Shown: piece by piece, positions 1 to 12,400 of the stretch
How the letters are laid out: every line of letters begins with the position of its first letter
Position numbering within the stretch: position 1 is the stretch's first letter
NCBI RefSeq assembly: GCF_910592395.1
Contig: NC_088313.1
Coordinates: forward strand, 7,442,501-7,506,500
Length of the DNA stretch: 64,000 nt
From: Lineus longissimus
Taxonomy: Eukaryota > Nemertea > Pilidiophora > Heteronemertea > Lineidae
Direction of reading: 5' to 3'
The notes under the pieces: model-generated
The model's input: only the letters and a program-made list of their open reading frames with translations
The model's database searches: none
What the model was told of the DNA's origin: nothing
Position numbers and translations under genes: made by a program

Positions 1-1310
1 AGTGTTATAGGCATCATGGTTGAGGGATTGCTGAACCAGTAGATACATGACAGGCCAGATGAACGGCGGACCTTGGTAGCCGTTATTTCCCCAAGGTCCC
101 TGCCGTAGTTGCCCCAGGCTGCTTTTAGGGTTTTGTTGATGTCACTCGATTCGAAGGGTCTTCCGGTGGTAGTCAGATAGACACATTGTTGATCGCACTT
201 CTAATAATTGCCCGCTTGACCTCTGGCTTCATTACGAGAGGCGGTGCATACTTCCCATCGTTTATGTGGCGCCTAATCGTGGTCACATAGTCCCCTTCCA
301 CCAACTTATCCTTGTTAAATTTGGCAAGTGAAAAATGGGCAATATCGCCAGCTCTACGGAAGTTGTCCAAGAAAAGAAGTAGTATAAGGTGATTTCGGAT
401 GGTTAGGTTTGTTGAGGCAATCGTCACATTCGGATTCGTTAACAATTTCTCATGATATCCTCGTATTGTACGCTAGGTGTCACTGGTGTTATACCCACTC
501 CAGGCCAGTTGGTCAATGTTGTCCGTGCCCATCAAGTTGTAGATGGCCACAGTCTCCCGCCTTCTAATTCTGGACAAGAACCGTTGGATGCCGTTCAGGT
601 GGGCCAGATACTTGTCGATGCCATTTTTCCTTGTCGCCTAACCAAGTCCAAATTCTTTGTTAAGAGTCACAAGAAAGTGCTTTGTGCTCACCAGTAAATT
701 TGTTATGTAGCCGACCTTGAATCTTGATTCCTTTACCCATTGACTTAACAACCCCCTGTCGTTTCCTATTCCTAGCAAGAATCTCAGATCTCCCAGGTTG
801 AATTCCCTTCCCTCCCCAACCAATTCTTTACAAATTGTAGAAAAACGACGCCCGTGCACTCTGGCAGTGTTGTGGCTGGAGCCACTGCCTATCAGACTGC
901 GCAAAAACTCCTCAAATTACCATACGCTTCAGTACAGGCTCAGGTTCGTGGTTGAGCTGCACTAATGTTGACTTTTTCACCCTTGTTGCACTTTCTAGAC
1001 AATTTGCAACCCCCTATTGTCACTGATGCTGTGATATCTATGCAAGTGTGGCGCCAAGTTCGCTTTAAAATGATCGCAAATGTCGCACTGCATCTAGTAA
1101 TGATCACGTGTCTTGCTGGTGGCCGTTTTGCCCCTTTTTGCTTCCTTGGTGCTCCCTATTAGCTCGCACGAGCAAATTGTTTCTGATGTGAATGTCTAGG
1201 TCCTTGTGACAAGCGGTTAAGAATAAATGTTCCTTCAAGTTGCTCGGGGTGGCATGGCAACCTTGAACCTGGCATGGCCGCTTGGGGCATCTTCTCTCCC
1301 GCTTTCGCAC
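1..1310 (-). pseudogene. Decayed tyrosine-recombinase (Crypton-like) gene, zinc finger to catalytic domain
   Basis: Read on the minus strand, four blocks follow in the order expected of an invertebrate Crypton-like recombinase. Block one (1310-1104) has a zinc-finger stretch, CQVQGC followed by HLFLTACH. Block two (904-638) resembles the helical core-binding domain. Block three (about 637-480) continues in another frame, with KYLAHLNGIQRFLSRI. Block four (445-173) contains NHLILLLFLDNFRRAGDI, which matches the first catalytic-arginine region (N-x-x-R-x-G). A further frame (about 172-1) gives YLTTTGRPFESSDINK and TATKVRRS, matching the second conserved region with its arginine. The catalytic tyrosine would lie outside the window. 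At least three frame changes and internal stops show that the copy is dead. Assignment rests on motif order, not on a search. Confidence 0.55.
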
Positions 1311-1938
1311 CTCCCCCGCTTTCGCACCTCCCCCATATTAGGGGCTCCTTTAAGAGACACTCCAGGCAACTTCTTTGGGAGGTTCTACCCAGCTAAAGAT
1401 AGAATTCAGCGACTTCTCAGAAACGAGGCTTCCGTCATTACTGGAATGTGGTGAAGGCTGGTACTCCTCTCCAGACTGAATAGGATTGAAATAATTGAAT
1501 TTGTTTTCTCAATAAATGAATAAAGTAACAGTAAATATTGATCATCATCAAATGTAACCAAAATGACAACACTGTATAGCCGCGAAAAATATTGTAATAG
1601 TTCGTTTTTTGAAAGTATTATAATCATCAAATTTTTCACTCGTTTCTTGATGAAATTTCTTTATTGTAGTGATGTCGTAATTGCAATTGATCATTACATT
1701 ACAACGCAATGGGTGCATTATTTTCTATAAATTGAGTGGCTCCAGTAGTACAGGCACAACACTCGCATATTGACAACCGTCTGAGTCCTGCGTATGCCCA
1801 GCCAGGTCTTCTTCACTCCGCACTTGATTGTCATCAAGGCTAGAATGGTACTCCTCCTCGGACTGAATGAAATAAATAAAAATGAGTTTAATTTGCTTTG
1901 TCTAATAAAGTTATAAATTCATAATGCTAGAATAGTAC

Positions 1939-2090
1939 TGTGAGAATGTTAAATACAATTGTTTTTAGGTTATGACTTCAGTTAACCTTTAAGTTAGAAC
2001 TTATAACTGATAGAACTCAGTTTATGGCCTCTCATTCACACAGCGGTTTCTTCAAGGGAATACCACGATTACTTAGATGTAGGTTCAAAA
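1939..2090 (+). repeat. 150-bp dispersed direct repeat, copy 1
   Basis: This block reappears at 4250-4401 with only a few substitutions and a one-base gap. It contains no reading frame and no inverted ends that I can see. The second copy lies just beyond the 3' end of the minus-strand gene at 4425-7357. The rest of 1640-2610 holds no recognisable gene. Confidence 0.85.
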
Positions 2091-2610
2091 TTAAAAGTAA
2101 ACATTTAGAGATCACGTCCAAAGTCTGCACGCGAATATTCGTGCAACCGGGGCGAAAATTCGCCTGGTCGAATATCCCCACACTCATTCGCCTTCAAATC
2201 GCTCCCTGCTTCGCTGATTCTATTATGATCGAGCGAAAATTCAGACTGAATGAAAATCGCAGGGGAAAAACAATAATCGCTCCTAATTCGCTCTCACCAA
2301 CCATCGGTTGCCATGCTCCTTGCTCGATAACCATGTAGACACGTCAAGCTAGGGGAACTACTGGTTGATTAATCCAAATTCTGCAGGGATTAGTTGCGCG
2401 TCGGCCAGTAGGTGCATCTCTATCTGTTTGCCATTCATATTCCCATGCCAGCGTGCAAAGCAATCATAAAAAAATTAAAAAAACACAAATTCCTAATATT
2501 ATTTTTGAACCTATTTAACATTTCACGGTCGGCATCTGGTTGGGAAACTACTTCAGATGCACATGAACCTTACACGCGTCGTATGAACAACAGTTTATGT
2601 GTCCTAATAA

Positions 2611-2667
2611 AGTGTTATAGGCATCATGGTTGAGGGATTGCTGAACCAGTAGATACATGACAGGCCA
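2611..2667 (-). repeat. 57-bp fragment of the recombinase element, identical to 1-57
   Basis: These 57 bases are identical to the first 57 bases of the window, which are the tail of the decayed recombinase gene. The flanks differ, so this is a second truncated copy about 2.6 kb away or the edge of a local duplication. Perfect identity suggests that the duplication is recent compared with the decay of the coding region. Confidence 0.85.
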
Positions 2668-3232
2668 TTCCACACGGACTTCCCCTAGAGTTGATCACTT
2701 TCCCAAGAATGTAAATTGTTTTGATATGAATAGCTAGGGTAGGGTTGGTGTTGTTTGATCTAATTTTCTTCTTTCATATCGCGTTGTGCTAGAAACGGTA
2801 GCTGTTAAGTTTGCTGGTCAAACATTTCAGCTGAAACGTTCCTTTAGATAAAGAGTGACAAGAACAGTTTTGATAAAATTGGGGTTATTGATGACATTTA
2901 ATATATATGTACTTACATTCGGTTTGCACATATAAAGGGAATATTTGCTTTTCGTCATTTCATGATTGTAATCCTCGTGTTGACAATTCTTGTATTTGTA
3001 ATCCTAACGTTCAGGGCTATTTAGAGCCGAGAAGTTCCACATGCACACTAGATCTACAGCTCCATTACTAAACTGTCGCCCATAAGGACTAGTGTGTTTC
3101 ATTCTGATATAAACCCAGCAGTTTTTAGTAAACCTATAGCTGCCTTTCGGGTTATGGCAGTAATAATATGCGAAGATATCCGTTTCCTCCATATCTTCCC
3201 CTCCCCTTCTGGTATCCAAGCGCAGATTTCCA

Positions 3233-3507
3233 CTAGCTATCAACGCTTGAAGAAACTTTTGTTTCTTCCACCATGGATATTGTGGTGGGTAATCGCCCCT
3301 TCCTCCCGGCGGGCGAAGTTGAAATTGACGCCATCAGGACATGTCTGGCCGTCTCTGTGCTCACCACTGCAAATTCTGGCAGAGGCAACAGGTGCAGTAT
3401 GTGCTGCCTTTGCGGGTTATTTTTGGCCTTCTCCTGCAAAAGGCCCTCCAGATACGACACACATTTCACGATTTTGGTTGCTTGTGGAGGCCCCTCAGGT
3501 TCATCGT
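3233..3507 (-). CDS. Unidentified exon
   Basis: On the minus strand a pyrimidine-rich acceptor (TTTTTTAG) at 3508 opens a frame of about 90 codons that ends in a stop at 3233. It begins DDEPEGPPQATK and contains KCVSYLEGLLQEKAKN and ETARHVLMASIS. The length, acceptor and mixed composition look like a real terminal exon. I do not recognise the family. After the stop the frame stays open further downstream (about 3004-3243), so the stop could be a mutation in a longer exon. No upstream exon was found with confidence. Confidence 0.35.
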
Positions 3508-4249
3508 CTAAAAAAATATAATAAAATAAAATGACTCATTACATACCGTTTGTATTAAAGGTAGCAGAGAGTGGCAGACCTGAACTTATGGCCACGACTT
3601 TGGATATATCTATTGGCAGAGGGCCTGAGAAGGTAGTTGGCAAGGTTCTTCAGACTTGCCCTTGATTCTTTAAGATATACGTCGGAATTATTGGGAATAG
3701 ATAAAGAGGATTGGACTTACCTTTTCCATGATGGCGTTTGTTACCTGCCTCGGCCATTATCCTGATTGAAATTTCACGTACAAACATCTTGGTTGCTTTT
3801 ACTTCTTTTCATTTGTTTTATGTCGGCCTATTGCTAGCAAAGTATCTTCGTCTTTGGTCATGATATTCGTTTTGGGTTACTTCTATCATGCTGATTGAGT
3901 TGTAACTTGGCAACATGTTAAGCAACACAAACCGCGGTTTTGTCATTGTAGATAAATATATTGTTCGTTACGCTTTTTTTTTTGACAAGACAATGTGTCC
4001 GGTATATAATTTGTAAAAGGGTTTATAAGAAAATAAGGTTTGCAAGATAATTGGGTGTGTTTCTATGGGGATGCTTCTCGTATTGACATTTACATAGCTA
4101 TATTGTTTTCAAGAACAATGCATGTGTTTTCTTTAGGCATTAACCTGCAGGTCAGGTAGCAGTGTGGTATTAGAGTGTTGCCTATCAACAAAATAATTTC
4201 CCATAAAAGCAGGGTTTGGGGTCAATCGCTAGCTGCCGAGGGGGATATA

Positions 4250-4401
4250 TGTGAGAATGTTGAATACAATTGTTTTAAGGTTATGACTTCAGTTAACCTT
4301 TAAGTTAGAACTTATAACTGATAGAACTCAGTTTATGGCCTCTTATTCACACAGCGGTTTCTTCAAGGGAATACCACAATTACTTAAATGTAGATTCAAA
4401 A
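4250..4401 (+). repeat. 150-bp dispersed direct repeat, copy 2
   Basis: Near-identical to 1939-2090 and in the same orientation. It ends 23 bp from the last codons of the minus-strand gene that terminates at 4425, so it may form part of that gene's 3' untranslated region or mark an insertion boundary. Confidence 0.85.
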
Positions 4402-4424
4402 CCGAAATATTTAACAAGTAAAAT

Positions 4425-7357
4425 CTACTGTTTCAAACTTGACCGAAAACTAACTCTTTTTAATTCAGCTAACTTCGCCTCGAGTGTAGCCACACGCTTC
4501 AGGAGGTCTTGCATAGCCTTTGAATTGTCTTGTTTATGTCCATAAGGTGAATTAAATTGTGCCAATGTATCTTTGGTGTCTTCAAGTGTACTGTATATGG
4601 AGTGAGAGTAGATGTCAGGTGTGTATGATTGAGTTGGTAATGGGACCTGTATGTAGGAAGCTGGTGACTCGTGTGTTGTTGTGAATGTCAGCATTGTATT
4701 TGGAGTGTAAGGGTAAGACGTTTAAATCGTATGAGGCTGATTGTGGCACTAGGTCTTGTGGCTGGTACAGCATTGAGTAAGTGGAATGCACTGGGTGGAC
4801 AGACTGAGACAGTGGTCTTTGTTGAGGTTTGTGTTGTGACTGGTGGGTGACAAGAGTTGTGAGGTTATGGCGGTTGGCTGCTGAAAGGTTGCAGTAGTTG
4901 TGACTGGTGATTGTAAGGTCTGTGAGGAAGGAGAAGAAGTGGGTGGGCACATTCTATCTCTCTTAAGATGAGCTGAAGCAAAATCAAGCAAGAGTACATG
5001 TAGATGCTAAACTAAACAAAGGTTTAAAACATCTTAACAAAATAACAGCCAAGACAAGGGATGCGGAATGCTGAGTGTCATAAGGACAGAAAATATAGCA
5101 GAAGCAAGCACCATTGTGTCCTCCACCAACTATTACAACACAAACAAGACAATCTACAGGACATAATTCTTGCCACTCTTGGTTTCTATCAAGTCCACCC
5201 ACCCTGGAGAATGAGTTCTCCAAATTGCCGAGCATCTTATCAGGTCTTCATACTTACTAGATAGTGCTACTTGAAGGGCTGGGAGAATGGCTGCCTCACA
5301 AGAAAAACATCCAAAATGTGCGCTCGTTGGTAAATTTTATAAAATAAACTGTGTCCATTTGGTAATATGGACAATGATATCATCATATGCACTAAATTTC
5401 AGGTGAATATTCAGCGCATCGGAATTAGGGTACAATACAAGATAGAAAGGTATAGCCACTGTCAGGTTGCACATTTGGCAAATCAGCACCAATTACTCTT
5501 ACCAAATCCACGATGTAGCAACATGTCCATAAATGTCCAAACTTCAATAATTCTGTCACATCGAGGGTTAATTCTGGTGTACATGTTTTACTCGGCTGAC
5601 CAGACTTTTACATGCACATACATACCTGTCCCAACTGGGGCAGAGGACTTTGGCTTTTTGGTTGCCCTCTCCTTTTTAGGCATGGTTTGATCACCAGCTG
5701 AATCCTTCACTGAATCTGTAAGAGACCATAAAAAATTTACGAATGGACAACAAATATTATCGATCTCACCAGGCACTAACTCCCGGATCCAAATGAATCA
5801 ATGAAGAATAAAGTTGCTCACGTCCGCTAAGGACGATCTAAATAACTGGGGGAGGCCTCCCATCACCAACCACACAAACATGCAAAAACTCGTCACAACG
5901 CGACAACTTAAAATCACTATTTCTTCGACCGAAACTTATCCGAATTTCTACGTGATCACTCCTAGCGAACTCTCCGAATCTTTCTCTTCCACTATGTCAT
6001 ATCAAATAAGCACAAAACACTCCAAGGAACTCGTAAATGATTGACATTTCGCTGTTTCTAAAATCTAAAGTGATCTGAAAAAACGTGGTTTTCTATACAT
6101 ACCATAATATCCAGTCTCACTTAACAGTTGCCTCTGCACTGCCCGCAATGTCTCGGTCTCGTGCAACAGTTTTTCCGGGTCGCACCCCAACAAAAAATAT
6201 ACACTTCCATTCCACTAATCCTATAATACATGCGATGTACCGATCCTCAAAATCCAGTCATGTCGGACGGTAATTAGCTCCGCAATATCTCCGTAAAAAA
6301 GCTCCTGGTGGATACATCTTACTATATTCCACAAATGCTATTTCATGCATGATAACAACTAAAGCCCTTAATGCTGAGAAAATATCTCCCAATACTAAGG
6401 TACCTGCATGTACATTTAGTTTTTCGCGGAGGTAGATAACTGAAATATAGGATTGTTGACCTACCTTGAGTATCAAACTTCTTGGGCTTTCGCCTTTTTC
6501 TTTTCCCTCCTTCCAATTGCATTTCAGGGTGGTCACTACTTTTATCTATATCAGAATACAACAGTCGATAGATAACTGGTACCCCATAGAAAAAATTACC
6601 GGGATCCCACTTGGGATCCCAGTGGGAAAAATTTACGTGATTTTTGGCCATGCCACTGGGATCCCAAGTGGGATCCCAGTGGGATTGAGAATGGGATCCT
6701 AGTCCCAGTGGGATCCCGCTTGGATCTACAGGCATGTATTATTAGCAATGCCAAATGAAAAATTGAAGTTGCTCAGATACTGTTAACAATACTTTATTTG
6801 AATAAAGCTCATCAAAACTAACTCAAACCTTTTTGAATTTTTAAAATCCATCAAGGGTTTAATGAATGGCGACATTTTTGATGCGCGAAATTTTACCCAT
6901 TTGTTGGAACAATAGAATAATGGAAATGAATAGGATTAGTGTCAAGTGGTCAATTTAACCCCTTCAGGGCGAGATTTTAACCCCTTGACGCCGACCTACG
7001 TAAACACTAAGTCACCCTTTTTTTACCTCAGATTGCAATTGTTGGGATTTTTCAAAGAATCTTGGTGTGTAAACACTTGTGGGGGTGACAGTATCTGACA
7101 CATCCAAATCTTTGGTCAAAGTTCACCTGAAGGGACATTTTAACCCCTTAGGGCCTAACTTTAACCAAATTCATGTCACATAACTTGGCAATCCATGGAT
7201 GCCACACAGGATCTAGTACTCTATGCTTGCGAACATAGCGATAGATTTCCAGTACTAAACCAACTATACAGTTCTCAACTGGAGCACACCGACCATTCGA
7301 CAGATTATCGATCGTTATACCAGCTGCCTCACAAAGTTCACCAGGAGGTGATGCCAT
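4425..7357 (-). pseudogene. Minus-strand multi-exon gene of unknown function with C-terminal coiled coil; frame-broken
   Basis: Exon-like blocks occur on the minus strand with good splice borders. 7357-7148 follows TTTTTTTCAG and contains NGRCAPVENCIVGLVLEIYR. About 6560-6466 is lysine/arginine-rich (GGKRKRRKPKKFDTQ) and ends at a GTAGGT donor. About 5719-5637 is again basic (MPKKERATKKPKSS), lies between CTTACAG and GTATGT, and could be a nuclear signal. A Ser/Thr/Gln-rich terminal block spans 4991-4425 and ends in a short coiled coil, LLKRVATLEAKLAELK. The terminal block is open only if two frame changes are allowed, at roughly 4830 and 4710. Whether these are real lesions or assembly indels cannot be told here. 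The family is unknown; basic segments plus a coiled coil suggest a nuclear protein, which is inference. Confidence 0.35.
6595..6722 (+). repeat. Cluster of GGGATCCC palindromes
   Basis: Within about 130 bp the palindromic core GGGATCCC occurs five times, separated by CAGTGG/CACTTG-type spacers, so the cluster can fold on itself in several registers. It lies in a putative intron of the minus-strand gene at 4425-7357. A degenerate relative is at 8386-8455. Confidence 0.7.
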
Positions 7358-8385
7358 GTTCTGAAAAAAAGAATAAAAAATTATGTACTTGTACTTTATT
7401 AGTTGTCCCTTTAATTCTAGCTAACATTACAAGCCAGGGAAGTTGGGTTATAATATCAGGAGGCCATGGCATAAACCTTTAGGTAATTGTAATCTGTGTT
7501 GTACTACTACTATACCTCTAAAAATGCATGTAATTCAATCAAATCAAGCATAATTATCATTGTCTCAGCTCTGACTGACATATATGTGACATATAACAAC
7601 ATTAGAAGGCAAGGAATTCAGTGAAATACATTTAAAAACCCAAAATATGCATTTTCTTCCAATGTTTACAATCAGCCATCCTATGGCCCCTTTTCGAAAA
7701 TGGAATCGCCCATTCGTAGTTCAGTCGCTGACGCGCCATTTTAACAACGTCACGTGACGCGCTGTTGATAGGGGTACTCAGCATATGCAAACAATAGATT
7801 CGCCCAGTGAAGTTTTGAAGTGGATGATAAGGCAACTTCGTGCGCTTCGTTGTAGGGGAAATATTTCATCAATTTTCGTGCGACATATCTCATTCGATGC
7901 AGTGATTGACGATCTTTTGGATCGTGAAGTGGGTTTTGACTGCGCACTTTTTTGGAAGCGAGAAATTTGGGATGAATCTTTGAAAATTTGCAGACTTACA
8001 CTGACACCCGCCATATTGATAAAAACTAGTGCGCAGAGTGCGGAATGCTCTTCTCTGATTGGCTGTAAAATTTTATTTTGATCTGATGTACCGTTTTGGT
8101 GCTAGCGCGAATTTTGTAACGCTGGTTTGATACATCGTCAGTCAGCGCCGCCGGACAAGTAAAAGAACGGAACATCGTGAAATAAACAATAAATACACCA
8201 AAATGGATTTATTTCAGAATAAGATATTTATTGATGATAAAAGATGGATTTATTAACAATCTATTTCAAAAGAAAAAAATTATTATTTCTTAGTAGATTT
8301 TCGGATGATTATGGATTTTGAACACAAGTATGCAAATGAATCATTTTCCAATGGTTTTGCCTGAGGCGTTTTGCATTGCTAGTAT

Positions 8386-8455
8386 TATCCCAGTGGGATA
8401 TACAATCCCAGTGGAGTGGGAAATTAATCCCAATGGAGTGGGATACAAATCCCAT
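8386..8455 (+). repeat. ATCCCAGTGGGAT-type repeats related to the 6.6-kb cluster
   Basis: Four units of ATCCCA-GTGG-type sequence occur here, including the palindrome ATCCCAGTGGGAT. The spacing and the CAGTGG core resemble the GGGATCCC cluster at 6595-6722. Both clusters lie in non-coding DNA beside minus-strand exons. Confidence 0.55.
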
Positions 8456-8524
8456 CAGCATGCTAGAGTGCAATCCATGGGCATGAATGTACAAAAGAAG
8501 TGTATATCCCTTTGAAATGTGTAT

Positions 8525-8716
8525 ATTGATGATATACCATACATCCAGGCAGTTGGAGCTGAGCCCTGTATGCTTAGTAATGCATACGATGTCGCCACTG
8601 TGGTCGGCATTGAATTCTTCCATCTTGTTCAAAATGGGGACCTTTTCACAGCAGCACGCATTTTCTTCAGGGAAAGGTGAATTCACCAACGTATACTCCA
8701 CTAAAAAACTGTACAT
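8525..8716 (-). pseudogene. Orphan exon encoding a P2X7 C-terminal (ballast) type domain
   Basis: The minus-strand frame contains PEENACCCEKVPILNKMEE and SSNCLDVWYI. The first matches the cysteine cluster of the P2X7 receptor C-terminal domain; the second matches the later N-C-L-D/N-V helix. The same layout appears in the intact exon at 54736-54960 (PEENACCREKVPV and RSNCLDVW). The first cysteine pair (C-x-C) expected before this stretch is missing: the upstream residues are FLVEYTLVNSPF. No matching first or third exon was found nearby. It is most likely the remnant of another element-borne copy. Confidence 0.6.
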
Positions 8717-8879
8717 ATGTTACTGTTGCCAAAATAGACAAAAACTGTCCAATTGGTACTGTTATATTTTCAACTCCTTCCTGTAGAGGCGCTCAACAAT
8801 ATCCTTTCGTTTATTGTCGGGAATGCTCGGAGCTGCTGAAGGGGGCTATTCGGATCTGTTTTTCAAACTGAGATTCAGA

Positions 8880-9417
8880 GCTTTTCATTCTTTACGTCTT
8901 CTTGGTTTTCTCCGAGGGTCTACAGGGTCGGAGCGGGGCGCAGGGAGGCCGAGGCCGGGAACCTTTTTCCATGAAAATGGTGCCATCTCTCCCTCGGTTT
9001 ATTCATATAAATTCGCCCCCGGTAAATAAACAGGGAGGGGCAGAAAAAGTGCGTAGAGCCGAAATTGCCTGGGACAGGATCCGCCGCCCGCGCGCGCCCC
9101 CCTGTCCCCTGATTGGGTCCTTTCCCGACAAAAGAACGGTGCCCCTCCCCCGGGCGCTCCCGAGAATCATCACTGCCCCTCCCCTCGATCCCCCTCCCCA
9201 ATGAGGAAAACGCGACTTGCACACTCACATCCAGGTACCCGACTGCCGAAGACACTTCTCCCTGATTGTGACCAGGTGACGACAGTACCAGGCGGCAATC
9301 TGACGGGCCCAATCTGACCTCGTTTTCGTTTCTTTGTCTTTGCAAAACAACAGAAAAATTCATTTTAAAATAAAGCCGGTAAAAGTTCTTGATTTTCGCT
9401 GACTTACTCTTTTCACC
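8880..9417 (+). promoter_or_regulatory. CpG-rich probable promoter/5' region of the 9418 gene
   Basis: This is the only strongly GC- and CpG-rich stretch in the left half of the window, with CGCGCGC and many CpGs around 9060-9180. It leads directly into the start codon at 9418, which has a good context (CACCATGG). The open frames seen here on both strands are by-products of the composition. I infer a CpG-type promoter and 5' untranslated region; no transcription start can be placed. Confidence 0.45.
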
Positions 9418-12400
9418 ATGGACTCCAAAACAAACCAAAGCAATGGTAAGTATTCATTGTTCTGTTGCATTGTTTGTGTGTGCATAGACAGGTTCACACC
9501 AAGTTTGTTGTGGCTATCTACGTCATCATGTCTTTTGTTCGGCCCATTGTTCGGGCCTATTTTTAGACCACCGCGTGCGCTTGCTAGCCAAAATAAAGCC
9601 TTATATGGGCATGTGTGAACTTGACTATTATAAGATCTAAAAGAGCCCGAAAATGTTGCTTTTCATACCGAGTTTGAGCAAGTGAAGTGAAACTGAAATC
9701 GCTTGGTTTACACGTGCTAGCTGTACCTTGCGCTGTGCATGCAGTCACTTGGCCTTAGGCTATGCATATCATGGCCTAGGTCTACGTCAGAGCCGATTTG
9801 AATTCATTTGCTGTTGCTGTCAGGGTCTTACTTATGACGTCATATGTAGGAGGCCAGGGTGTGAACGGGGGGGGGGGGGGGGGGGGTACCTGTCGCGACG
9901 TCCCGTTATGAAAAAGTGCCTATCCCGTTTCCCAATAAGCACTTTTAGCCAAATCCTGTGGCAAAACCCTGTGGCCTTGTCCCGAATCCCGCTAAAATAA
10001 GGGTGTCTATCCTGAATCCCGACAGTGATTTTCGGCCCATCCCGCCCGGCGTCCCGAAAATACCCGTTCTCCCCCTCATGTACTGATGTAGGCCTCTGAG
10101 TATTGTGTGGTATCTATAATCCCTATAATCTGTACCTGGTTATTGGTTACATTGTACAGTCTGCACCATCTCGGTTTTCCGAAAATCTTGAGAAACCGGG
10201 AATTTTTTCTAATCCGTAAATAGATTTACAGACCAAGCGCATCCGTATTGCAACGGAAAATATGCAAAATACATACGAATTCGAAAATCCTCCAATGAAA
10301 AAATCAGTCATTTATAAATGGCGGCTGCAGTTTCAATGAAAAATCAGAAATTTTTCAAACTTTCAAGAAGTATTACTACCGTGAAAAAAGTTTTACTCCG
10401 GAGTACTTCAACAGATTTGGAATCTCCATATATCATTTTCTTTTAGAGAAAGAATGATCACTTTACATTGAAGAATGTGAGAGATGAAGTGACCTTTGTA
10501 AAGGGCCCAAAAGCGATCAAACAACAGAATACACATCGGACCTCTCGCTTATACGAGTGTTCCGTGGTTCTCGGAAAGCCGAGATGGTGCAGACTGTTGT
10601 AAATAATGCTGGACATTTAATTATGCAGTGGGAAAAGTTTTTTTGAATTTGGTTGGTGGACAGGTATCATATAATTTGCAAGAGGAATACTATCTTATCA
10701 AGGTTTAAATTTAGGGGCAATGAAGAGCTCTAACTAAGAGGGCAGCAAAGGCATTGCTTTCTTCACCTTTGCTTGTGTAAAGCCCTGTAACTTTCACGTT
10801 ACTAGTGATGTGGTACTAGATTGTCATCCATGACGTTGTGTTTTTTCTATATTTTCTAGTTTCCCTCAAGGGGAAAATGCAAAGGCGCTGTCCTTCATGC
10901 AGTGCCGTTATTCATTGTTCGAAGAACAGGTGTGATGGCTGCCAATTCGACATAAAAAGCTTCCGTGAGGAGAAACAGCGAACAGAAATGAATGAAATTC
11001 GGGAGAAATACGAGGGAAAAAGCGATAGACGTGGAAAAGTCTTTGGGCAGCTGCGCAAAAAGGTGAGATTTGTATTGTAGTCATTTCTTCACTGATTGCA
11101 TGCATGCATTTCGTCCCTCTCAGGACCAACACTTCACTTAGGTGATCAAGATTCAAGTTCTCATGAAGACCATGACAATGCTCTTTTAAGATCATGAAAA
11201 TTATTTTCAAATGCTCATTAACAAAGCATTTTGCCTTTTTTTTAAAGGACGTGGAAGTAGGATTGCCAGAAAATCTGAGACCGTCATCACAAGACCCTCT
11301 TAATTTAACTTACCTTTCTCCTCTTAGTCTTGTGTTACCATTTTTCAACAGAATTTTATGAATTCAATCATGTATTCTTTAAAGTTTGCTTTCTCTTTCT
11401 AGATTAGTGCCTTGAATGGAATAGGCCTTCATGGTATTTATCTATGGCACAGTTCCAACAAGCAGTACGGGACCAATGGCTACTGCACATGTGACCCTGT
11501 TTTGTTGGAAATGATGGAGACAACACAAGGAAAAATGTTCGTGAAGATGTTTGTGAGTGTTTATAAATCTGCTGGTAAGTTGAATGTGGCCACCCTGGCT
11601 AACTTGGTATTCACTTTATACTTAAGTTTAGTCAAAACTTCAGTGAAAGCTTACTGTTTCGAAATGCTGATAGAAATGGGTTGTTTCAAACCTGGTAACA
11701 ACCTTACTTTTATATGAGCTGACAATTAAAATGTGGTCACTCAGTCTGGCCTGGGTAAAAAGGCCTTTGTTGTGCCCATCTCCTCTTGATGTTCTTACTT
11801 GCCTATCCTGCGAATATCCATGTGTTGTAAAATGCTGTTGTCATTTTCCAGAAAAAGCCATGATTGCAAAGAAAAAAGCTACCTCTTCCAGTGCCACTGC
11901 CACCACCAGTCCAACTGCCACTGCCTCTTCCAGTGCTACTGCCACCACCACTACCACTGCTGCTTCGATAGCCACTGCCACTGCCCCTGCAACCGCCAGC
12001 ACCACTGCCACTTCCAGTGTGAATGCCGCCACCATTGCTTCTACTGCCACCACCACTGCTACTTCTGCCACCACCAGTGTTAATTCCACCGCTGTCACTG
12101 CCACTGTTGACAGTGACATCGACACTGACACTGAGAACTCATCCATGTTTGGTGCCGGTATGGAACTAGGACTGGGAGGTAAGTGGGTCAGTTCACGCCA
12201 AGTGAGAACGCTTGGGGTATGAGTCACAGATTTTCTTTATATTTAGAGTATTTATTATAAATATAGGCCTATTTCTGGATGGAAATGGCCCTGAAAGATC
12301 TCCATGACATTTTCAGTACCTAGTTTGTCACTTCGCGACTAGCTTTTTGGTGGCAGCACCAGTCATTAAAGGAAATGTGTTTTAATCAATTCAAATGTCA

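Noticed and set aside
6957-7150. TTAACCCCTT repeats near 6957, 6980 and 7140 as a transposon
   Set aside because: They are in the same orientation with no inverted right end, so at most they are relics.
8902-9438. Long frames on both strands over the CpG-rich region
   Set aside because: Stop codons are rare because of GC composition; there are no family motifs, and the start codon of a well-supported gene lies immediately downstream.
11799-12227. Cys/His-rich and Val/Ala-rich frames overlapping exon 4 of the 9418 gene
   Set aside because: They are alternative frames of the ACC/GCC repeat coding for the Thr/Ala tract, which joins in phase with its neighbours.
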